Shown: positions 1 to 9,814 of the stretch, in pieces | How the letters are laid out: every line of letters starts with the position of its first letter | How positions within the stretch are numbered: the first letter of the stretch is position 1 | NCBI GenBank assembly: GCA_905250885.1 | Contig: CAJNOQ010001358.1 | Span: 1-32,657 of the forward strand | DNA: 32,657 bases | Reading direction: 5' to 3' | Source of the DNA: Didymodactylos carnosus | Taxonomy: Eukaryota > Rotifera > Eurotatoria > Philodinida > Philodinidae | Made by a program: the position numbers and the translations under genes | The notes under the pieces: generated by a model | The model's database searches: none | What the model was told of the DNA's origin: nothing | Seen by the model: only the letters and a program-made list of their open reading frames with translations

Positions 1-296
1 ACCCTTCAGAGCACCAGAACTTATGTTCATGATTCCACCTTTATGCATGACACCATGCTCAAATATTTTTTCAAAATATTTTTTTTCATTGTTTCTTGAA
101 TTGCAAAATAATCGAGATTGAAGCTTCACAGTATTTCTTTTATATTCTTTCATCTTTACGATATATAGAAAAATGTTGAATATATTTTTTGTAGAGAATT
201 TTACGACACATCTTTTAAGAAAACAACAAAGTTTAGGGGATAAAATCCAATTAAGATATGAGCAAAATACTAAGTGACCGATTTATTCTGGAACAC
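1..296. mobile_element. Possible right end of a DNA transposon cut by the window start
   Basis: Read on the minus strand, about 245-296 begins with a GGGTGTTCCAGAATAAAT-type motif, followed by a stretch resembling the inner part of a Tc1-like or related transposon terminal repeat. The other end would lie outside the window, so neither paired repeats nor a target duplication can be shown. Resemblance to transposon termini is from general knowledge of such ends; the call is weak. Confidence 0.22.
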
Positions 297-1051
297 CCGT
301 TAAAAGACAAATAAGAGTAGAACTTTATTTAGAATAAATCTCCATTTTGTAAATTTTAATAATCACATACAATTTGTGAGATAAATCTTTACTAATATAA
401 ATTATTTTACAAAAACAATATTTTTTCTTCTTTAAATCGTATTTCAATTGCCGTTTCTAGTCATTCTCAATGTCTCGCACACGATAACAAAATTGCAATC
501 AAAAATAATAAAACAAAAACATCCATATCATCCATTTCCTCTAAATAATCAATGATTAGAATGTTCTACCCTTTCGTTTAGCACGCACAGAGAACAAGAA
601 CATGTTAATTTTTGTCTAATCTTTGTTGTTGTTTGTTTGGTTATGTGTATACTTTTCTCGATTTCTCTCTGCTTGTCGTGAGATAATCTCACTTTCGCTT
701 TTTCCCGATAGTCAACAGTATCTCACATCAAACATTTTCTTTTCCTGTACCGAATTTTCCAGACATCTTCCATCGAGTCAAAATAATATAGCGTGAAAAT
801 ATGTGATGTAAAATTCTAACTTTTATACAAAAACAAATGTTGAATATTGTTCTCATGATTTACTTTTATAATAAAATTTTCTAAATTATGCGTAAAGTAT
901 CTTGCAGAAGAAAATACTACCATTACTTACTCGGCTAACGGTATCCCATACATGATCAAAGTTTGATAACGTTATTTGACAAAGTACTCATGCTATTTAA
1001 AAAAGGATAGCCTATTACATTTTTAAAAATGGTGTGTTTTGCTGTCGTCAA

Positions 1052-1448
1052 TAGGCATGCACCGGTTATTCCCGATAAATTTCACCTTTTCTTCGAAACG
1101 GATTGCATGAAAAGTGTACATATCAAAAAAAATTTCTAACAATTCGATTTTGTAGAGCAAACATTTTCTTACAAGATGAGCTATGGTGGAAGCCTTCATG
1201 CTTTCTATTTCTGCCACAATCGCTTTTCCACAAAGAGTCCTAAATCGATTACAACTGATCATGAGACTTTTAATAAATCTTTTTTTTTATAAGTATTAGA
1301 TCCAAGAAGAAGAAGAGTCTCACGCTCATCTTGTAGGAGAATATTTGCCCTACAAAAACCGAGTAGTTAGAAAAATTTTGGAAAATCAGTTTCCGTTGGT
1401 AAAAATTTTTTGCGAAAAAAGCGCACGGTTACAATCGGTACACGCCTA
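1052..1448. mobile_element. Non-autonomous hAT-like miniature element (397 bp)
   Basis: The element is bounded by a perfect 8 bp direct repeat, GTCGTCAA, at 1044-1051 and 1449-1456. Its ends are inverted: the left starts TAGGCATGCACCGGTTAT and the right, read inward on the minus strand, starts TAGGCGTGTACCGATTGT. Most of the first 23 positions agree. An 8 bp duplication with TAGGC-TG-type ends is the hAT signature. No transposase frame is present, so this is a MITE that must be moved in trans. It sits in the putative 5' intron or upstream region of the neurexin-like gene. Confidence 0.72.
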
Positions 1449-2243
1449 GTCGTCAAGGCTTATAGTGTAGTTTCATAGAACAGAAAGTATTCTCTCTTAT
1501 GCCAGCAATTTAGTTATTTTTCATGGGCCTAAATATTTATTAGTGACATCAATCATGTAGATTTTAACTCTCAGTCATCTGTAACTTTATATTAGTAATA
1601 TTTTCATTTAAGTTTGTTTCATACATACAGTAAATGCACGAATGAGCTACATTTACCCTTAAATAACTGTTCTTCGAGTAATATACTTGAGAAAAACTGA
1701 TGAAAAAGGTGTCATCATGTTACCAATAGAGTCATCGCGTTACTCTAACTTTGATCTGTAGATAAAAACAAATCATATCACACCCTATTTTAATCTTAAT
1801 ATGCTCATTGTGTAAACCATCAAAAGTTATTTGAAAGCCTCGTGGGTATTTTTTCAAAAGTATAGTTTTTTGGCCATAATACTGTCATTTTTTTTGAGTA
1901 AATCGATCTCTTCGCGAAAACCAAGGGTGGAAAAGTGGACTCCAAGAGTCCATAGAAGACCACAGGGGCACACAGAAGTCTAGGAGCCCAGGAATCCGCT
2001 TTTTCCCCCTTTTTTAAAAATTCTCCTACGCCGAAATTTGAAATCAAAAATGCATAAAAAAATATTTATAACCTGCAATAGAGTCTGAAGTATCGGTGAT
2101 AGAGATTTCAGCTTAATCAGACCATTTTTTCAAGGGGTCATAATGTGGCTGGGTTGGAACTGCTCATGATTGAGTATCACTTCAGTATTATAAATAACAT
2201 TCGACAGAGTACTTTTTTATCTGTATTTTGTCTTTATTTCTAG

Positions 2244-5200
2244 ACAGAAGCGGTTGGTAAGAATATCAACAATGATAGCTGGCACATGTTACAGTTTGAA
2301 CTGGATAACAATGGTTTGTTAAATTTGACTGTTGATGATGATACTCAAACATGTATAGTTTATAAACAAAGTATGTTATTAACTGATCATCATCCTATTT
2401 TGTACTATTCTAGATCAAGTGGCAAATAATGTTATTTCAACATGGCAAATAAATTCGATATTAGTTGGTGATACTCGTCGTCTAAATGATTTTATTTGGA
2501 AACCGTTCATTGGACACATGGCTGATCTTGTCATTAATAATGATGAACATTTGTTTTCTTATTTGAATCGAAAACAAACTCAAGCAGATTCATCATCATA
2601 CCAATATACAATGCACGATGTTCTAATTGGTTATCGAACAGCATTTTTCAATTTATTAACATTAGATACCCAGACGAGTTATATTGCATTTTCAGAACGA
2701 GAAGAATTAAATAAAAATCATGGCCGATTTGATTTTTACTTTTTATTTCGGACATTAGTACCAGATGGTATTATCTTGTATCGTTATGCGCAAGGTTTAA
2801 ATGAATATTTTGCGATCGGATTACGAGCAGGAATCATAACATTGTTCATCGATCTGGGCGCGGGTAAAAGACAAATTGTATCAGATGAAACTATGAAATT
2901 AGCCGATGGAAAATGGCATGAAGTTAAAGTGACAAAAATTGGGACAGACAAGTAGGATAAATATTTAATCAAAAAAAAAGTTTCTTTTTAATTGTGGTTA
3001 TTTAGAATTGAATTAATTGTTGATAATCGTGTTAATCTTTCCACATTATCAACAAATGGAATTCGTGCAGCTGTTTCATTACAACCCGTTTTGTACATCG
3101 GTGGAATACCCAATCGTAATATTAATTTGACCGGATCAGGATTAAACCCCCATGGTTTTCAAGGATGCTTAGCGAGTTTTATTGTCGAAGGCACTGTGTT
3201 AGATTATTCGTCGGCATTAGCACTTAACGGAAAAGTAAAAATGAACGTTTGTTCAGGTATGTATTTGATCGTGTAAGACTTTAAATCGTAACGTTCAAAG
3301 ACAAGGAGATATTACGTGTATTTTTTGTCTCCGTTAAACATTCGCTTACCTTTTACATTAGAAGTGAAATCTGCACCGTTTCTAGAAGCAAGCAACTAAT
3401 ATTTCTCTTCTGAGAATTGTCTTAAAGATCTATCACATTTTCAAAAACTGTCAATTATTTTCAGCTGATGAATTTGATAACGAAGAAGAAGGTAAGAAAC
3501 ACAATTCAAACATTGATAAAGATAATATAAATCGAATTGATGTTTAGTTTTTCACTGCTTATCGTGATCTTGCATTATGTGTTCTCAATCTATTTATGAA
3601 TCCCTATTATTTTACTCTCAGTTTATTAGACATAAGTTGAACTTTCAACGCAATAAAGCAACCATTTTCTGTAGAGGTCTTGTATAGCGTACTATTATTA
3701 TTCGCATGCAAAAAAAAAAAACGTTTAGTAATATGTTTTTCTTTCCTGGCATTCGTATCTTTGTACCTATTTGTAAAGTAGAAACATTTGTACATTGAAC
3801 AACTATCCATTTGTAAAACATATTTCAACTACACTATTGTATATAATTTAGATTTGAATAAACTTTGTTATGATTTTACATGTGTTCATCATGGTTATTG
3901 TACAACAGCAAATGATAGACCAATATGTGATTGTTTAGAAACAGCTTATACGGGAGAAAAATGTGAACAATGTAATATTATGAAAGATTTAGAAATACAT
4001 ATAGTTTTATTTTGCAAGATTTGTTTTTATTTAGATCCAAAAGGTTTCTATTTCGGAAAAAACAATGGTCAAGGTTCCCTTGTTTATAAAAATTATCCAC
4101 GTACCACAGATAAAGATACAATTGTTTTTGGCTTACAAACATTATCGAACACAGCCCAAATACTTCGATTAGAATCTGATTCAAATATGTATAGTATGGA
4201 ATATGAAATTGTAAGTTTGTTTTATTATAAAACAACTGGTTGTATTAGCATTATTTGTTTAATTCTTAAGGTTCGTGGACGATCGTACATCAAACTAAAT
4301 TTAGGTGATAAAAATTCTGATGTCTATTCAACGTCTACTCACATAACCGATGGTGCTTATCATGCAATTAAAATTATTCGAGAAATGTCCACAATTGAAT
4401 TATACATTGATGGTGGAAAAATAAACCTTGAAGGTGGAAACGGTAAAGTTCTTCCTTTTTTCCTGGAAAAATAAATGACTCAAAAATTCTAAAAAAAAAT
4501 TGTTTTTTTTATTTAGAATACGGAAAAGATCTTCATCGTCAATTTGTAAATCAAATACGCATTCGACTCAGTGGTGAAAAACCCTGGAATGGAATTATTG
4601 CAGGTATTTCTCGAGGAATATTACATTAAAAAAAATGTCATAATAATTTCTTGTTGTTTCTCACATAGGTCTATCATACAATCGTCAGTCTATATTTGAT
4701 AGTTTGAGCAACACAGTGCAGAGAAATGGTGATGTTGAGGATGTTTATCCTGATCCATTTATTGGTCGATTCACATTAGTATCATCAAAAACGGCAACGA
4801 TTACCACCAATGTCACTACTCTATTAAAAACCGTGATCGCTAAAAGTTCAACTTATTCTACAAATGATTTTATTTTAACAAGTACCTTGATGCCACTTGA
4901 TCATATCTATCATCAGCAAGTAGCTGTAAACAATAAATTATTTTCTCGTACATCAAATTCATCACGGACATTTCTTTGGTTATACGGTCAAATAACTCGT
5001 GCTGGTACAAAAGGTCTTATTATCGGTTCATTAATTGCATTTTCACTCTTATGTCTGCTAATAATTATCATTATCCGTCTATATTGTGGAAAAAGACGTT
5101 GTGTTAAATTATTAGCAGGAACAAATGGTACAATAAAGTCATCTTCACCAAATCACATCAAAATATCCAGTAGCCATAAAAACAATTTGAAAACACTTTC

Positions 5201-7194
5201 CATCAGTAAAAAGGATAAAAGATCATATGAAAAACTATCGAAAAAAACGCCGATCGCAGTACTCGATGGTAAAAACTCGAAAAAACGTGTACCAAATTTA
5301 TTACGTTATGTACACATGGATGATACAAGAAAAACTGCATCAATGCGTAGAGAATCTGAAATATTATCAAATCGAATAAATGGTGATTATAACTTCTCAC
5401 ATGATCATAATAACAATCAAGACAATGATAGTAATGGAAACAAATACGTTTTCAATGAAGAAAATGAAAGAAATTCAGATTGTCTGCTCCCATCGGAACA
5501 TTGTTGTTATGAAAATTCTCTAAAACGGTCTTCCTCATTTAAGCAAAAAATGTCACCACCCTTGTTACCATCGAGTTTATACAGTCAAGGACGTTTACTA
5601 GCATCGATCGAACAATCGGGAACATCAACATTAAGATCATTGAAAAATAATAATTATGATAATTCCAGTTCTCAAACTTACAGTGTTTCGGCAGTTTATT
5701 CGTGCGATTTAGCTGAAACATTTGAATATGACTCAGTAAATAATAAAAAACAGTCGACAAAAGAGAGATTATCATCTATGAGAAAACGATCGATATTAAA
5801 AAGTACTCATACTTTATCAGAATCTCAACTGCCAGATGAAATATTAAACTTTTTGTATATCAAAAATCTCGTTGATTGTTATGCGATACAATCAATTAAT
5901 AAAGAACCTCTTCTAGCCACAGCAGACAATAATCTCATACAAATAAGCACGGCTCATGTAGGTTATACATCATTCTTAATGAACTGCTCCGTAATTGTTC
6001 TTCTATTTTCTCTTTCTCTAGTCTGACATCATATGTACAATGTTGCCGACAACATCGACCGGTGCATGTCATCAGTTATCATTTTCATACGATGAAACAT
6101 ATATAATTGGATTATTTTATGAAGTAACGTCAAATATAAACTCGTATGCGGTTAAGGTACACAAATTATTTTATTAGCTCTAAAAGAAGTTCAAAGTTAA
6201 TCTTTTCTTTGAGGTATGGTCCAGTGAAACATTTTGCTCGATTCCCAGTATTCATCCAATCAAATGTTCTATTGCTTTGCCATCTAAACATTCACCAATA
6301 TTGTACATGGCTGGTAAACAAAAATATGGACGTGGTATTTCTCTGGGTATGTTAGAAATTGATACATGTAGTTTACAACGTGAATTGAAGTCAGATCCTG
6401 AAACACCAATTGGCGATCAAATAAATCGAATTATTTTAACATCAAACGAAGATTATGCTCTTGTAGCTTGTACAGAGCATACAAGTTCATTCACATGTTT
6501 TGTTGTATTTAAAATGTGTGTAGACGAGATGTCCCATACAGGCAATTTAATATCAACAACGGAAGCGACAAATATGAGTAATTGTACGATGATATTAACA
6601 CGATTTGATTGTAATCCGAATTTTACATTCCCAATTACGCATAAACAGACTTCTATAAACCAGGATATACAAACTGACAGAATTCTTACTGTTCTCCGCT
6701 CAGGTGACATGATTGTATGGCAATTGAATGATGGAGAAATATTATACACATATGAACTTCAACTTCAATCCACTCTCATCGATTGTCAAATGAATGATAA
6801 CCGATTATTATTACTAGCCGAAAGTGGCAATATACAAGTGTGGAACATAAATACTGGACAATTCACATTGTTGTGTAATATTAACGATAATCTAGTAAGT
6901 GTGTTTGATGTGCAGAAAACATTCCTTACGATTATTTTTTTCGAATTTTAGGTAAACAAAGTATGTTGGCTAGATGAAAATCAGATATTATCAGTTGATA
7001 ACGACGGTCAACGTATTCGACAATGGAATATACATCGAAAACAAGTGACAAAAGAATTTATTACATCTCATGGTACTCTAAAAACAATCAAAACTCATTA
7101 TTTGACTAATTCTAAAAAACGTTTTATTATTGGCACTTCACCGAATGAACGAAGTTTGTTAGTGTTTGAAAGCGAAACGATCGATGCTTCTTAG
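2244..7194 (+). CDS. Alpha-neurexin-like receptor fused to a WD40-type beta-propeller (5' partial)
   Basis: Exons: 2244-2370, 2414-2951, 3006-3256, 3465-3491, 3852-3971, 4035-4210, 4271-4442, 4517-4603, 4669-5957, 6022-6156, 6214-6894, 6952-7194. All introns are GT-AG and phases agree, giving 1281 aa to the TAG. In order: the tail of a laminin G domain (residues 1-110); a full laminin G (to about 305) with YIGGIPN and GFQGCLASF; a six-cysteine EGF module (about 317-350); a third laminin G (about 355-510); a Ser/Thr-rich stalk; one membrane helix (about 615-635); a Lys/Ser/Asn-rich tail; then WD-like blades from about 895 to the end. The LNS-EGF-LNS-stalk-TM order matches the C-terminal half of alpha-neurexins, synaptic adhesion receptors. 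The propeller is not part of known neurexins. The 5' exons are missing from view. The alternative is two overlapping genes, with the propeller starting at an internal Met near 5778. Confidence 0.75.
5850..7194 (+). other. Cytoplasmic WD40-like propeller segment of the neurexin-like gene
   Basis: The segment starts in the large exon with EPLLATADNNLIQIS and continues through three short introns (5958-6021, 6157-6213, 6895-6951). WD-type strand ends are visible: AVKVWSSETF, GDMIVWQLNDGEILY, GNIQVWNINTGQF, GQRIRQWNIHRK. Each has the hydrophobic-W-D/N-turn pattern of a propeller blade. About five to seven blades would fit in roughly 385 residues. Such domains are protein-binding platforms; no enzymatic motif is seen. 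It could be a separate gene if the upstream frame terminates differently in the mature mRNA. Confidence 0.65.
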
Positions 7195-8756
7195 TGTTGT
7201 CCAGTTAGCATTCCATTTAGGATAAACAACCTCATATCCATTGTAGAAATCTGAGTATATTATATAGTCCTCCAACTGATGAATAGAATTTTCATGTGAT
7301 ACAAATGCATGTCAACAGGTCTTTTCATTTTTATTGTTTCATTATTTTACACTCACGCTTTTTTATGCTGCTATTTTTTTACTAATTTTAATCAATATAC
7401 ATAACTTTTGTACAGAGATAGAAAAAAGTCTATTCAAAATAGCTTCTATAATCTTTTCACGTTCTCTCTGTTATCCATCAGTCTTGAGTCTTCAAAGACT
7501 ACTTTAACTCTACTTAATTGAGCGTATAGAACTTGGTTATACAACTATACGATTTGTGATCGAAAGTCTGACTAATTTATAGGGAACATAGTTTTCTGAT
7601 TAGAGTCTTACGGGGAAGCTCAGTAATCCGACCCGTCTATGAACAAAAATTGGTTGCAGAGACAGGACGCTGATCTACCGGATCATTCATGTAATAGATT
7701 CACAACAGCTCACCTTCTTTAAAATAAATTTTGGTTCAAAAGTACGGAGTCCAGTGTGTACTATAAACAGTTCTTGAATTAATGAACCTGCATCCGGCCT
7801 CTGACTGATTGGATTGCAGATTTAGGACAAGTCACAGAAAGAGGTTGTCTCATAAAATTTTATCTTTTGCTTGTAATGCATAATTGCTTGTGCTACAACT
7901 TCACATGTTTAATTCCTGTAATCCATCAAATCAGAACCGTAATGTTGTAATAACTAATAAAAAGTAATCGGAAGAGGTAAAATAGTTTTAATTTAAACTT
8001 AAGAGAATATCTAACGCCTAAAATTCAGTTTAGAATTCTTTCTTTTTGACTCTGGACTAGTGAGTAGATGTAAGACATATTTTTTAAGAAAGAAATTTTA
8101 TGTTTGGAATTAAATTAAATTTTGTTGTGGATTTTGTAAAGAATAAATTGAGAGTTTAAAGGAAGATATTAAGCCAAAAATTCGGTCCACAATAAGTAGG
8201 TGTATAAAGTGATGCTATAACGCGATCTTTAACTCCCTCCTAAGATCTAAGAGCCTCTTGTAACCTTACGGCTTATCTCAACAGAAAAAAATTTCAAAAA
8301 ACTACGGGACAAAAACTCCGTAGCAGCAAACAGACTCAAGATAACATTTTTCACTCACGGATTTCGGCTCATGGGATGGGTCAAAAATCTGTTCAAGATA
8401 ACAGAAAGGCTGACCGGCAGCCTTGTTACTAATTCCATCACATGTATAAGATAAGATGCTGGGATCTTTCAATGAGTAATAAGTTTTAGCAAAAAGTTAC
8501 AACACACCTTTATCAAATCGTACAAAATGGTATACAATAGTCGAGCTACTCTAGTTTAAAAATCAGTTGATAAATACACAAAATTTGAAAATATGATCAT
8601 GCCACTTTTATTCAAGAGTCATTACTAGTATGGGGTCTGTGAAGCGTATTCAAAACGCATACTGTTATTTACATCTGCCAAAACCGTATTATTCACCATG
8701 GTTCTTTTGCTTTTTATTTTTACACAAAAAAATAGATTTCGAAAGTGAACTCACAA

Positions 8757-8776
8757 ACATACATACATACATACAC
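8757..8776. repeat. (CATA)n microsatellite
   Basis: About five tandem CATA units are visible. It is a short simple repeat in intergenic DNA. Confidence 0.85.
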
Positions 8777-9049
8777 ATACAACAAAGCACACAGTGAAAG
8801 CTTAGATAATAATATAAAAAAATGAACAACAGCAACATCATACCACACTCCTCATACACACTAAGTCCGTCAAATCATCATAATTAAGGACACATGTCGT
8901 AACGGAAAGTCTATAGGTTATCATAAGACATAGAGGAGAACAGAACATTGGCAGAAAAAAATATAGACGAATGAACAACAAGAGAGCACCGGTATTCTTT
9001 AACTCTTCCACACACGCTCGCGCAAATTGCAGTGAACCGGAGAAAAGAA

Positions 9050-9076
9050 GTAGAAAGAAAGAAAGAAAGAAAGAGC

Positions 9077-9108
<32 letters not shown>
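9050..9108. repeat. Purine tract: (GAAA)n followed by (GA)n
   Basis: GAAA units run directly into about fifteen GA dinucleotides, giving a long strand-asymmetric purine tract. Open frames reading Glu-Arg or Ser-Leu repeats across it are artefacts of the dinucleotide repeat. Confidence 0.9.
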
Positions 9109-9110
<2 letters not shown>

Positions 9111-9715
9111 ACAGAAAAAATTAAAAATAAACGTAGAAACCATTTGCTTTTTCTATTTGAAAAATACAAAAAAACATTCGTAGACGAAAGAACCGAAAGA
9201 ATTACCTAGATAGAAAGAGAGAGAGAAAGAAGAGACGACTGTTTTACAGTAAACTTGTAATCAAATATTTGAAAAAGAGAGAAAAAACTTCGACCAGAAA
9301 ATTACTTTTTGAAACGTCAAAATCTAGCTTGAGCTATTCACATTGCATAAAATGCGGTTTGTGCGTGTGTGGCCATTTAAATTGAGATTATCATAGCGTA
9401 AACAATTTGGTGTTTTACTGATTGACAGTCAATAAGGGTGGAAGGGATCATTCACACACCCATTCAGAAAAACAGCGTACCAACACAGCGCATGTACATA
9501 TAACACTCTCATACAATTGACAAGAGAAAAAAATTGATAGAAAATATCATCTCCATCTGCCTTTTTGTTGTCTCCTTGCCATTTTGTTTTTATTCTTCAG
9601 CGATGAATCGATGGCATACGAAATGCATCAAAAATATCAATATCATCACATGAAAGAACAATAACAATAACAACAACAAAGCAAACGATGAGATGAAAAA
9701 ATCGCACCATACATT

Positions 9716-9741
9716 ACACTCTCTCTCTCACACACACACAA
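9716..9741. repeat. (CT)n(CA)n compound microsatellite
   Basis: CT dinucleotides pass directly into CA dinucleotides just beyond the 3' end of the importin beta-1 gene. Confidence 0.85.
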
Positions 9742-9792
9742 CGCGCAGAGCAACACAATAGAAAAAAACGATTCATGCTGTTTGTTTTTGGT

Positions 9793-9798
9793 TTTATT
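9793..9798 (-). terminator. Poly(A) signal of the importin beta-1 gene
   Basis: An AATAAA hexamer on the minus strand lies about 17 nt after the TGA stop at 9815-9817. This is a very short but plausible 3' UTR. Confidence 0.5.
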
Positions 9799-9814
9799 GT
9801 AGTGTGAATTTTTT

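Larger units (their letters stand above)
1..2243. other. Noncoding region upstream of the first visible neurexin-like exon
   Basis: No convincing coding exon was found here. It may be a long intron of, or the region before, the neurexin-like gene, because the first visible exon (2244) begins after a good pyrimidine-AG acceptor and in the middle of a laminin G domain. It contains a hAT-type miniature element (1052-1448) and a possible transposon end near 245-296. A patch at about 1905-2045 is richer in G+C than its surroundings and includes a small perfect hairpin (TGGACTC/GAGTCCA). The short open frames in this stretch look like chance. Confidence 0.6.
7195..9814. other. Convergent intergenic region with simple repeats
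   Basis: This lies between the end of the neurexin/propeller gene (+) and the end of importin beta-1 (-), so it should hold both 3' UTRs. No clear coding frame, tRNA or rRNA was recognised. It includes CATA, GAAA/GA and CT/CA microsatellites. No convincing AATAAA was found soon after 7194. Confidence 0.6.

Noticed and set aside
1820..2047. 75-codon minus-strand open frame in a G+C-richer patch
   Set aside because: No recognisable motif, no splice context, and it is isolated in noncoding sequence; possibly part of an old repeat.
3607..3828. 73-codon minus-strand frame inside the neurexin-like gene
   Set aside because: It falls in the 360 nt intron 3492-3851 opposite the coding strand and has no recognisable feature.
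7600..7700. Possible tRNA-like sequence with GGTTGCAGAGAC near 7650
   Set aside because: No cloverleaf with proper acceptor stem, anticodon arm and GGTTCGAATCC-type B box could be built; no tRNA gene was recognised in the window.
8838..9183. Open frames on both strands with Ser-Leu or Arg-Glu repeats
   Set aside because: They are translations of the GA dinucleotide and GAAA repeats.
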